From Gemmatimonadota bacterium (lineage in GTDB: Bacteria; Gemmatimonadota; Gemmatimonadetes; Gemmatimonadales; GWC2-71-9), in assembly GCA_003220955.1 (NCBI GenBank), contig QHTW01000044.1:23253-32067 (forward strand): 8,815 bases of DNA, read 5' to 3'. Of this stretch, positions 1-7,724 are shown in pieces (within the stretch, counting starts at the first letter, position 1; every line of letters starts with the position of its first letter). The position numbers and the translations under genes were made by a program. The notes beneath the pieces were generated by a model, which was given only the letters and a program-made list of their open reading frames with translations, had not been told where the DNA came from and ran no database searches.

Positions 1-1
1 C

Positions 2-889
2 GAGGCTGAGCCTGGCGAACGCGCAGATTTGGTCGAGGACTCGGAGCTGCAGGTCCACCCGATTCCCGAACCCCAAATCCCCAACCCCGTCTCATTTCTC
101 AATGGCATGCAGCGGTGGAGCGTCGTCGCGTACGACGGCGTGGCCCAGATCGTCAGCGCCTACGTCGCCGCGGCGGTGTGCCGGCGGGACAAGCGCGGCG
201 TGTTGCACGCGACGTTCGAGCGGAGCCGCGCGTTTGCGATCGCCCCCCTCGACCGGCTCAGCCCGACCCTGCGGCCGGTGCTCGAGCAGGCGGTACCTGA
301 CATCGAGCCGGTCGATGGTGAGCTGGTGGGGCAGCCGGCGCGCTATCTGGAGCAGGTCGAGAGTACGGTCCGACGGGCGCGCGCTCATCTCGAGCGCGAG
401 CTGGCCGAGGCGGCGACGGCGGCGCTTGGGGCCGACGAATGGCTCGTCCTCGACGGCCTTCTCTCCCGCTCGCCCGCGGTCGCGCGGCATCCCCGCGCCC
501 TCGGCGTCATCAAGAGTCATGGCGCGCAGTTTTTGGATGGGCGGGGACTTGAACGCGCGTTGACGCTTCCTGCCGGTCATCGTACCAGCGTCTTTGCCGT
601 CCGCGGCGGTCACACGCGCACGGAGGTGTACTCGTGGTACCTCCGGCTGTGGCCCTGGGAAGGGAACAACTTGCAGTACGGACTGCTGCGGGTGGAGGCG
701 CGCGCGGATCGCGAGACCATCGCGCGCGCGCCAGCGCTCAGCAGCTGGCTCTTCGCCGAGCGGGCGCCCCTCGCGACGCCGGCCACACGCTGGGACCGGC
801 TGTTGTATCCTTTACATCACGTGGAGGAATACCTGAAGGCTCGTGCGCCGCGCTCCCCGGCGGCTCGTTCCCGGTTACCGGTCGCATGA
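2..889 (+). CDS. nurA: NurA-family DNA end-resection nuclease, 5' end outside the window
   Basis: NurA is the nuclease partner of the HerA translocase in resection of DNA double-strand breaks. The frame is open from base 2 with no stop, so the true start probably lies upstream. TTG at 29 is the first possible start inside; the ATG at 107 would cut off the first conserved motif. Numbering from TTG 29 (286 aa), the family pattern is visible: a DG-like first motif in FLNGMQR (residues 23-29), LDG at 141-143, the basic motif VIKSH at 160-164, and a C-terminal block ending RWDRLLYPLHHVEEYL (254-269), whose Tyr and His match the last NurA motif. The first motif has Asn25 (bases 101-103) where NurA proteins normally carry a metal-binding Asp. 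The stop overlaps the herA start in ATGA (886-889), which strongly supports the NurA assignment. Family call is firm; whether the nuclease is active is uncertain. Confidence 0.85.
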   Translation, partial: EAEPGERADLVEDSELQVHPIPEPQIPNPVSFLNGMQRWSVVAYDGVAQIVSAYVAAAVCRRDKRGVLHATFERSRAFAIAPLDRLSPTLRPVLEQAVPDIEPVDGELVGQPARYLEQVESTVRRARAHLERELAEAATAALGADEWLVLDGLLSRSPAVARHPRALGVIKSHGAQFLDGRGLERALTLPAGHRTSVFAVRGGHTRTEVYSWYLRLWPWEGNNLQYGLLRVEARADRETIARAPALSSWLFAERAPLATPATRWDRLLYPLHHVEEYLKARAPRSPAARSRLPVA

Positions 890-2850
890 TCGACAAAGCG
901 ATCCCAGTCCCGATCGGACGAGTCGTCGCGACGGAGCTGAAACCGGCGACCCCGCACCAATTCCACTTCTGGACGCCGACCGATACGACGATCGGCATTG
1001 GGGCGATTGTGAAGGTGGGGGGAAGCGGGACGGGGGAAGAGGGAAGGGTGGTTTATGGCGTCGTAACCGAAGGATTCGCGTACTCCGATCTTGCGACCCC
1101 GTTGCATGATGTCGTCGGCGCGGAAGGCGATCCCACGCGCGCCGTGGAAGCGCCCACGGCCCGCCAGCAGATCCGCTACTGGACCGCCGCGGTTCTGCGG
1201 CAGACACCTGAAGAGCCGCTCCAGCCGGTCCCGCTCGGCCAGGTGTATGTGGCAGACGACGCCGACGTCGCCCAGGCGCTGCGCATGGACTCATACCTGT
1301 ATTCGGCGACACCGACGGCGATTCCCGTCGGTCTGTACACGTCCGCCGGCCGCGATGCTCCGGTCTACCTCGACGCCGATTTCCTGCTCGGCCCCGAGGC
1401 GGCGCACCTCAACATCTCCGGTATGTCCGGTCTCGCGACCAAGACGAGCGCTGTCGAGTTCCTGCTCGCCTCGATCTTCGCGCACTTCCCGGCGCACAAG
1501 GGCCGGGTTGCGGCGGTGTGCTTCAACGTCAAAGGTCCCGACCTCTGCTTTCTCGATCAACCCGCTGATCTCAGTGACGAGGACCGGCGGCGCTACGAAC
1601 GGCTCGGGGTGCCATCCACGCCGTTCGAACGCGTACAGCTCTACGCGCCGCTCAAAGCCGATGGCGTCAACCTCAATACGCTGCGCACGCACCCCGATCT
1701 CGTCGACGACGTCGAGCCGCTGACGTGGGGTCTACAGGAGGTTGTCGACTACGCGGAAGTGTTGCTCAATCGTGACGACATCGATGCCAAAGCCGACGCG
1801 TTTATTGATTTTCTCAGAGACAGAGTCTTAGGAAGAACGTTTGACGACGGCTTCGGCACCACGCATCGCGTGCAGACATTCGCCGACCTCGACCGGCTGT
1901 TCCGCTCGATCTTCGACGGACTCGAAGTCATCTCCGGGGGTCGGAGCGACACGTGGCGCACCCACCACATTGCCACGATGCGGAAGGTGCGCAACCGGCT
2001 GCTGAATATCTCGACGCGCTGCAAGGGACTCGTGACCGACGACGGTCCGTCCAGCGATCTACCGTGGCAGGACTTCAAGGATCGCACGGTCTATGTCATC
2101 GACATCGCCAACGTGGATCCGTTGGGGCAGGATCTCGTCTTCGCCCGCGTCGTTTCGAAGCTGCGCGAGCAGCTCGAGCGCCGGGAGCTGGGCGTGGACG
2201 CGGTCGTCGTGTTCGTCGATGAGCTCAACAAGTACGCACCCGGTGACGGTCCCGATACGTACGTCAAGAAGATGTTGCTCGATATCTCGGAGCGTGGCCG
2301 CTACCTCGGCCTGGTACTGTTTGGGGCCGAGCAGTTCCGCTCCCAGGTCCACCGGCGCGTCGTGGGAAACGCCGGGACCCAGGTGTTCGGGCGGATGGAT
2401 ATGGATGAGCTGGCGACGCCGGGCTATCAGGTGCTGACCCCCGCGACCAAGAACAAGCTGGCGACGCTGCCGATCGGCGAGCTGATGGTGCGGCACCCGC
2501 ACTTTACCCAACCGATCTTCATCCGCTTCCCCAAGCCGCCGGTGCTGCGCGGCCGGGACGGTGTGGAGCGGTTTCCGCCGGCCGCGGATGTGCCGTTCGA
2601 GGACGCGGTCGTTCGCCAGCTCGTGCGACTCGACCGCCGCGTACGACCGAATCAGGTGAAGGACCTGATCGCCGACCGCGAGCCGGATGACGTGCGGCGC
2701 GCGCTCGCCGCAGTGCGGCGGATCCGTCCGGACGATGTCCTGGCCTATTTCCGGAAGGTGCTGGGCGCCCGTGTGACTCCCGAAGGCGCGCTCCCGCGGG
2801 AGCATCACACGGTACCGCCGTTGAATCCCATATCGGACGAGCCGTATTGA
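886..2850 (+). CDS. herA: HerA-family hexameric DNA translocase ATPase (HAS-barrel, DUF87 type)
   Basis: HerA is a ring-shaped ATPase of the FtsK/HerA class that pumps DNA and drives the bound NurA nuclease. The ATG at 886 is chosen because it overlaps the nurA stop (ATGA) and begins directly with a HAS-barrel-like segment (IGRVV at about 9-13 to GRVVYGVV near 53-60). The product is 654 aa, in the usual range. The P-loop is unusual: GMSGLATKTS at 179-188, one residue longer than GxTGSGKT and with Thr before Lys186. Walker B is clear: VVVFVDE with Asp445-Glu446. It is followed by GNAGTQVFGRMD, the likely sensor/arginine region near the subunit interface. A helical tail (about 586-640) ends the protein. 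The reading frame is open further upstream to 634, but that stretch lies inside nurA. There is no clear Shine-Dalgarno sequence, so translation probably depends on coupling to nurA. Confidence 0.92.
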   Translation: MIDKAIPVPIGRVVATELKPATPHQFHFWTPTDTTIGIGAIVKVGGSGTGEEGRVVYGVVTEGFAYSDLATPLHDVVGAEGDPTRAVEAPTARQQIRYWTAAVLRQTPEEPLQPVPLGQVYVADDADVAQALRMDSYLYSATPTAIPVGLYTSAGRDAPVYLDADFLLGPEAAHLNISGMSGLATKTSAVEFLLASIFAHFPAHKGRVAAVCFNVKGPDLCFLDQPADLSDEDRRRYERLGVPSTPFERVQLYAPLKADGVNLNTLRTHPDLVDDVEPLTWGLQEVVDYAEVLLNRDDIDAKADAFIDFLRDRVLGRTFDDGFGTTHRVQTFADLDRLFRSIFDGLEVISGGRSDTWRTHHIATMRKVRNRLLNISTRCKGLVTDDGPSSDLPWQDFKDRTVYVIDIANVDPLGQDLVFARVVSKLREQLERRELGVDAVVVFVDELNKYAPGDGPDTYVKKMLLDISERGRYLGLVLFGAEQFRSQVHRRVVGNAGTQVFGRMDMDELATPGYQVLTPATKNKLATLPIGELMVRHPHFTQPIFIRFPKPPVLRGRDGVERFPPAADVPFEDAVVRQLVRLDRRVRPNQVKDLIADREPDDVRRALAAVRRIRPDDVLAYFRKVLGARVTPEGALPREHHTVPPLNPISDEPY

Positions 2851-4067
2851 TGAAGCTCGCCCACCTCGCCGATCTCCACCTCGGGTTCCGCCAGTTCGAC
2901 CGGCAGACGCCGAAGGGCGCGAACCAGCGTGAGGTCGACGTCGCGGAAGTCTTCAAGCGCGCCGTCGACGATCTGCTCGAGCAAAAGCCGGAGTTGATCG
3001 TGGTCGCCGGTGACCTGTTTCACTCCGTGCGGCCAACCAATGCCGCCATTCTTTATTGCTTCCGTCAGCTGCAGCGGCTGCGGACCGGCCTGCCGCACAC
3101 CCCGATCGTGGTCGTGGCGGGCGAGCACGACACGCCGCGCTCCACCGAGACGGGCTCGATTCTGCGCCTCTACGAAGCGCTGGGCGTCGAAATCGCGGTG
3201 GAGGAGGCGCGCCGCATCGTATTTCCCATGCTCGACTGCGCGGTGCTCGCGGTGCCCCAGCAGGCGCTCGCCAGGGCGGACCGCCCCGCGCTGCGGCCGG
3301 AAGCGGGCGGGCCGACCCGCAACGTCCTCGTCACGCATGGCGTGTACGGCGGATTGGGTGAAGAGCGTGGCACCGTGGAATACGGCGGCGCCGAACTGTC
3401 GCGCGAGCTACTCGCCCCTGAAAAATGGGACTACATCGCACTGGGTCACTATCACACGGCGCAGTCGGTCGCGACGAATGCCTGGTATTCAGGGAGCCTC
3501 GAGTACTTGCCCCCGAATCCCTGGGGGCAGCTGCAGGATGAGGCCGCGCAGCGCACAGGTGCCACGGGGAAGAAGGAGCGCACCGGCAAAGGGTATCTGC
3601 TCGTGGACCTGCCGGGGGCGCGCGTCACGTTTCGTCCGATCGCGCCTGCGCGCCGGCACATCGACTTGCCGCCCATTCAGGCCGCCGGGCTGAATGCCAA
3701 AGAGTTGGATGCGCAGATCGCCGAGCGCGTCGGCGCCGCCAAGATCGACGATCAGATTGTCCGCTTGCTGGTGTGGGACGTCGACCGCGCGGTCGCGCGC
3801 GACCTCGATCACGCCGCGATCCGCGGATACAAAGCGCGCGCGTTGAACTTTCAACTCGATCTCCGCCGACCCGATATCCAGCGGACCCGGGGGACCAGCG
3901 GGGGCGCCGGTGCCCGCCGCCAGACGCTCGCCGAGACGGTGCAGGAGTTCCTCGGCCGCCGGCCCCTCGATGCCGAGCTGAATCGCGAGACATTCGTGAA
4001 ACTCGGCGTCGAATACCTGGAGACGGCTGCTCGCGCGGAGGGCGAAACGGGCGGCGGATCGGGATGA
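2850..4067 (+). CDS. mre11: Mre11/SbcD-family DNA repair nuclease (metallophosphoesterase)
   Basis: The nuclease subunit of the Mre11-Rad50 (SbcCD) complex nicks and trims DNA ends using two Mn ions. The 405-aa product carries the phosphoesterase motifs in order: DLHLG (Asp8, His10), GDLFH (Asp55), GEHD (91-94, with His93), VTHG (His163) and GHYH (His200, His202). The third motif has Glu92 where Mre11/SbcD proteins have Asn (GNHD), a metal-2 ligand. A capping region follows (about 215-345), then a Gly/Arg-rich linker (346-357) and a C-terminal helical segment (about 358-395) of the kind that binds the base of the Rad50 coiled coil. ATG 2850 overlaps the herA stop by one base (TGATG); a TTG at 2847 would add one residue. 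The gene ends in an ATGA overlap with rad50, so equal production of the two subunits is likely. It could equally be named sbcD. Confidence 0.95.
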   Translation: MKLAHLADLHLGFRQFDRQTPKGANQREVDVAEVFKRAVDDLLEQKPELIVVAGDLFHSVRPTNAAILYCFRQLQRLRTGLPHTPIVVVAGEHDTPRSTETGSILRLYEALGVEIAVEEARRIVFPMLDCAVLAVPQQALARADRPALRPEAGGPTRNVLVTHGVYGGLGEERGTVEYGGAELSRELLAPEKWDYIALGHYHTAQSVATNAWYSGSLEYLPPNPWGQLQDEAAQRTGATGKKERTGKGYLLVDLPGARVTFRPIAPARRHIDLPPIQAAGLNAKELDAQIAERVGAAKIDDQIVRLLVWDVDRAVARDLDHAAIRGYKARALNFQLDLRRPDIQRTRGTSGGAGARRQTLAETVQEFLGRRPLDAELNRETFVKLGVEYLETAARAEGETGGGSG

Positions 4068-6493
4068 AGCTGCACCGGCTGCGGCTTGTGAACTTTCGCC
4101 AGCATGCCGATACCGAGATCGTCTTCGGCGACGGGATCACCGGCATCATCGGGCCCAACGGCTCCGGCAAGACGTCGTTGCTCGAGGCGATCGCCTGGGC
4201 GATTTACGGCAATCCCGCCGCGCGCGGCGACAAGGACTCGATCCGCAACCTGCGCGCGAAAGCGCGCGCTCCGGTGCGTGTGGAGCTCGAGTTCGGACTC
4301 GGCAGCCACGCGTACCGCGTGGACCGCGGGCTCAATAATGCCGAGCTGTACCAGGACGGCGTCGTGGTCGCCAACTCGCTGAAGGAAGTCACGGGACGGT
4401 TGCAGCGCGTACTCGGCATGACCCACGCTGAGTTCTTCAACACCTACTTCACCGGCCAGAAAGAGCTCGCGGTGCTCGCGGACGCGAGCCGTCCCGAGCG
4501 CGCGGCCTTCTTGTCGCGTGTGCTGCGGCACGAGCAGCTCACCCTGGCTCAGGAACGCATCCGCGAGCGGCGCAACGCACTCGGTCACGAGGTGGACGGG
4601 CTCGAGACCGGTCTGCCGCCACAGGCCGAGCTCGAGAAGGAGCGCAAGACTGCCGAGAGTCGGCTCGCAGAAGCTCGGAAGGCGGCAACGGCCGCCACCG
4701 CGGAGCGGACCAAGACACAGCAGGCGCTCGCCGAGGAAGAGCCGCGCTGGCAGCAGTGGGTCGAGCGGCGCGAGCGGACGCTGTCGCTGCATGGCGACCT
4801 GCGCGTGGCGGAGCAGGGCGTGGTGGTCGCGCGCCAGGAATTTCAACGGCTCGACAAGGAGTTGGCCGAGGCGTTGGCCGCGCGCGAGGAGCTGCGCAAG
4901 CTCGAAGGCGAGGTCGCCCCGATCTCGAAGCTGAAAGCGGAGCTCGCCGAGTTGGAGCGGTTACACCGGGAAGACGCGGCACGGCGCGAGGAACAGGCGA
5001 AATTGACCGAGCTGACGCGCAATCTCAACGTGCTGGATCGACGTATGGCGGAGCTGGGTGAGGCTGAGGCGGCATTGGAGCGCGCCAGCAAGGAGGCGCA
5101 GGCGCTCGCCAGGCGACTGGAAGCCGCCGACAAAGTCGCCGGCGAGCAACAGGCGGCCTGGGTGCGCGAGAAGGAATACGCGAATACCAGGCGCGCCGAG
5201 CTGCTGAAGCAGCACGAGGAAGTGAAGGATCAGCGCGACAAGATCGAGCGCCTCGGCCCCGAGGGGCAGTGTCCCACCTGCCTGCGACCGCTCGGTGCCG
5301 AGCATCGCGCGGTGCTCGATGTCCTAAACAATCAGCTCGAAGTGATCGTGACTGACGGGACGTACTTCAAGCAGCGCATCGAACAGCTCGCGACGACCCC
5401 CGTAGCGGTGACGGAGGCGGAAGCCGCGCGCGACGCGCTCCGCGAGGAAGTTCGACAGGCGAGCGAGCGCGAGGTCACGCTGCGAGAGCAAACTCGGGAA
5501 CGGGCGCGGCTGCGCAAAGAGTACGCGGGTCTCGCCAAGCGCACTGAGGAAATCGAGCGCCGCGTCGCCGCGCGGGACACGGGGTACAACGCCGAGCACC
5601 ACAATGCCGTGCGGACGGAGCTGGCTCGACTCGAGCCCGTGGCCCTCCAGGCGGCCGCGTTGTCCGCGCGTGCCGATCGTGCCGAAGCGCTGGTCGGCGA
5701 AGCGGAGATTGCCGAGAAGGGGTTGTCGGCCCGCGAGGAGCACGTCCGGCAGCTCGCGGACGCCGTGAAGGCAGAGGGGTTCTCGGAGCCAAAGTTTCAG
5801 GCGGCACGCGAGCGTCACGACCGCGCCGCGCACGCCCTGCGGGCGGCCGAGCTGGCGGTGGCCGAGACGCGCGGCGAGCTGGTAGCGGCCGAGTCGGCGG
5901 TCCGCGAGATCGAGCGGCGCGTCACCGAGCGGGCCGCTCGCGAGCGCACTATCGCCGAGCGGAAGATCGAGCAGCGGCTGCATAATGAGCTGGATCGCGC
6001 CTTCTCCGACCTGCGCGCCGAGCTGAACGCGGCCATGCGGCCTGAGATCAGCGCGCTGGCGTCGGGGTTCCTATCGGATCTCACCGACGCGCGCTACGAT
6101 GAGGTGGATCTCGATGAGGATTACCGCGTGGTCGTCCTCGACGAAGGGGTGCCCAAGCCGGTGATCTCCGGCGGAGAAGAGGACATTGCGAATCTCGTGC
6201 TGCGGCTCGCCATTTCCCAAATGATCGCTGAGCGCGCGGGGCAGCCGCTCTCGCTGCTCGTGCTCGACGAGATCTTCGGCTCGCTCGACGAGTCGCGACG
6301 CCAGCACGTCCTCGCGTTGCTGCGCCGCCTGGGCGACCGCTTCCCGCAGGTCATTCTCATCACCCACATCGAGCAGGTCCGGGACGGCCTGGACCGCATC
6401 ATTCGTGTCGCATACGACGCCACGACCGGTACGAGCGTCGTCCGCGATGATACCGCTACCCTGGGACCGCCCGATGCGAGCGTGGCTGCCTGA
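4064..6493 (+). CDS. rad50: Rad50/SbcC-family zinc-hook ATPase of DNA double-strand break repair
   Basis: This SMC-like ATPase pairs with Mre11, binds and tethers DNA ends and gates the nuclease by ATP. ATG 4064 starts four bases before the end of mre11 and opens with the typical MKLHRLRLVNFRQH strand. The product is 809 aa, somewhat shorter than many Rad50/SbcC proteins. Visible motifs are Walker A GPNGSGKTS (30-38), Q-loop Gln132 (TGQKEL), ABC signature ISGGEED (701-707), Walker B LVLDE (Asp735-Glu736), D-loop SLDE (740-743) and the switch His768 (ITHIEQ). Between the ATPase lobes lie two long coiled-coil arms rich in Glu, Arg, Ala and Leu (about 165-400 and 410-650), separated by the zinc hook CPTC at 403-406. 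All catalytic motifs are canonical, unlike those of its three operon partners. It could be called sbcC; the archaeal-type neighbours favour rad50. Confidence 0.97.
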   Translation: MKLHRLRLVNFRQHADTEIVFGDGITGIIGPNGSGKTSLLEAIAWAIYGNPAARGDKDSIRNLRAKARAPVRVELEFGLGSHAYRVDRGLNNAELYQDGVVVANSLKEVTGRLQRVLGMTHAEFFNTYFTGQKELAVLADASRPERAAFLSRVLRHEQLTLAQERIRERRNALGHEVDGLETGLPPQAELEKERKTAESRLAEARKAATAATAERTKTQQALAEEEPRWQQWVERRERTLSLHGDLRVAEQGVVVARQEFQRLDKELAEALAAREELRKLEGEVAPISKLKAELAELERLHREDAARREEQAKLTELTRNLNVLDRRMAELGEAEAALERASKEAQALARRLEAADKVAGEQQAAWVREKEYANTRRAELLKQHEEVKDQRDKIERLGPEGQCPTCLRPLGAEHRAVLDVLNNQLEVIVTDGTYFKQRIEQLATTPVAVTEAEAARDALREEVRQASEREVTLREQTRERARLRKEYAGLAKRTEEIERRVAARDTGYNAEHHNAVRTELARLEPVALQAAALSARADRAEALVGEAEIAEKGLSAREEHVRQLADAVKAEGFSEPKFQAARERHDRAAHALRAAELAVAETRGELVAAESAVREIERRVTERAARERTIAERKIEQRLHNELDRAFSDLRAELNAAMRPEISALASGFLSDLTDARYDEVDLDEDYRVVVLDEGVPKPVISGGEEDIANLVLRLAISQMIAERAGQPLSLLVLDEIFGSLDESRRQHVLALLRRLGDRFPQVILITHIEQVRDGLDRIIRVAYDATTGTSVVRDDTATLGPPDASVAA

Positions 6494-7442
6494 CACGCGG
6501 GTTACCGGCCCCGAGCGTGCCACCGAGCACGACATCGAGGGGCTGAACCGCGTTTTTGCGGAGGCGTTCACCGACCGCTATCGCCGCGATGGGTTGATCG
6601 GCGTGCGCGTGCCGCAGCTGAATCCGCTGGTGTGGCGCTACGCGCTGCTCGACGCCGGCGACGGCGCGATGGTCTGGCGCGACGAACACGGCGACGTGGC
6701 CGCGTTCAACGTCGGGCACCAGGCGGGCACCGAGGGGTGGATGGGGCCGCTGGCCGTGCGCCCGGACCGCCAGGGGACGGGAGTCGGCAAGACGGTCGTC
6801 CGGACGGCCGCCGACTGGCTCATCGACCGCGGCGTCACGACGCTCGGCCTCGAGACGATGCCGCGCACCCCCGAAAACATCGGCTTCTACGCTCGGCTCG
6901 GCTTCACGCCGGGATTCCTGACCGTCACGCTGACCAACGAGATCGCGACGCGCGGCCATCCGGCGCCGGTCTTGTTGTCGAAGCGAGCCGCCGAGGAAAA
7001 GGAAACGACGCTAGCGGCGGCCCGCCGCCTGGTCGACGATTTGGTTCCTGGCGTCGACTTCGCGCGTGAGATCATGCTGACGGCCGAGCTGGGGCTGGGC
7101 GATACGTCGCTCGTCGAGGGGGATAGGGGGCTCGACGCGCTGGCGGTGTGGCACTCGGCGCCGCTCGCGGACAGCCGCACCCGCGACGAAGTGCGGGTGT
7201 TGAAGCTCGCGGCGCGCGGCGATGCGGCGTTCGACGCTGCCGTCGGCGCGGTCGAAGCGGCCGCTGCCACGGCGGGCATTCGGCGGATCGCGATCCGTTG
7301 CCAGAGCCGCTACGCCGAGGCGTTTCGCCGGCTCGTCGCGCGCGGGTATCGGGTCCGCTGGACCGATCTGCGGATGACGTATGAAGGGTACCCCGAGCGG
7401 CATGCCGCCCAGGGTGTGCTCTTCTCGAATTGGGAGATTTAG
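6474..7442 (+). CDS. Two-module GNAT-family N-acetyltransferase
   Basis: GNAT enzymes transfer an acyl group, usually acetyl, from acyl-CoA to an amine on a small molecule or protein. The 322-aa product has a complete N-terminal GNAT fold. The acyl-CoA loop is RPDRQGTGVGK (96-106, matching Q/RxxGxG/A), preceded by the MGPLAV strand and followed by ENIGFYARLGF (134-144). Residues from about 185 to 322 look like a second, degenerate GNAT half: strands LDALAVWHS and RRIAIRCQS and the helix-turn AEAFRRLVARGYR are present, but there is no Q/RxxGxG loop. ATG 6474 is chosen because GGGA lies 7 bases upstream; ATGs at 6447 and 6405 in the same frame lie deeper inside rad50 and lack such a site. The 20-bp overlap with rad50 puts it in the operon. 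The substrate is unknown, and its link to break repair is suggested only by position. Confidence 0.85.
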   Translation: MRAWLPDTRVTGPERATEHDIEGLNRVFAEAFTDRYRRDGLIGVRVPQLNPLVWRYALLDAGDGAMVWRDEHGDVAAFNVGHQAGTEGWMGPLAVRPDRQGTGVGKTVVRTAADWLIDRGVTTLGLETMPRTPENIGFYARLGFTPGFLTVTLTNEIATRGHPAPVLLSKRAAEEKETTLAAARRLVDDLVPGVDFAREIMLTAELGLGDTSLVEGDRGLDALAVWHSAPLADSRTRDEVRVLKLAARGDAAFDAAVGAVEAAAATAGIRRIAIRCQSRYAEAFRRLVARGYRVRWTDLRMTYEGYPERHAAQGVLFSNWEI

Positions 7443-7629
7443 GCTCCGCCCGGCATTCCCGACACGTAGATGACCTGCGCTAACCCGAGCACTTCGATCG
7501 TATGTGGCAAAGAAGGAGATCACCTTTTGTGTGATGCAGTGGTATTGCGTTTAGGCTGACCGCCTATTTCCGGTCTCGTGGAGCAGAGATTCAGTTTATA
7601 CAGGGAGCAATGGAGAGCGAAATGTCTTA

Positions 7630-7669
7630 CACAGTTCTGTCGAATTATGGTAAGGCGGCGCTAACTGTG
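7630..7669. repeat. Inverted repeat with 7-bp arms, 26-bp spacer
   Basis: CACAGTT (7630-7636) is exactly complementary to AACTGTG (7663-7669). It lies in the less GC-rich part of the gap. It may be an operator or simply chance; there is no T-run to suggest a terminator. Confidence 0.3.
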
Positions 7670-7708
7670 ACGTCTGCTGACTTTCAGACCGGGCTTTGCG
7701 GATTCCGT

Positions 7709-7724
7709 CGGTCCGTTCGGACCG
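7709..7724. repeat. Near-perfect palindrome CGGTCCG-TT-CGGACCG
   Basis: Two 7-bp arms are exact inverted repeats around a central TT. As RNA it would fold as a 6-bp stem with a GTTC loop. No T-run follows, so a classic intrinsic terminator is unlikely. A dimeric regulator site upstream of the cupredoxin gene is one reading. The distance to that gene's start is about 220 bp, long for a simple operator unless the promoter lies near it. Confidence 0.45.

Noticed and set aside
2059..2808. Long open frame of 249 codons on the minus strand inside herA
   Set aside because: It is a complementary-strand shadow typical of GC-rich coding DNA. It lacks recognisable motifs, while the + strand frame has clear HerA motifs.
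3851..4846. 331-codon open frame on the minus strand across mre11 and rad50
   Set aside because: It crosses two firmly assigned genes on the opposite strand and has no domain-like features.
7519..7575. Weak hairpins ATCAC/GTGAT (7519-7535) and GACCG/CGGTC (7558-7575) as a terminator for the repair operon
   Set aside because: Five-bp stems without a T-run are too weak to call as intrinsic terminators.
7595..7602. TTTATACA as a possible -10 promoter element
   Set aside because: No acceptable -35 sequence at 16-18 bp upstream, and the match to TATAAT is partial.
7477..7665. GCGCTAAC occurring twice (7477-7484 and 7658-7665) and GTTTAGGC near 7549, resembling integron attC core sites
   Set aside because: Neither matches the RYYYAAC/GTTRRRY consensus at all positions, and no paired inner sites or cassette genes are seen.
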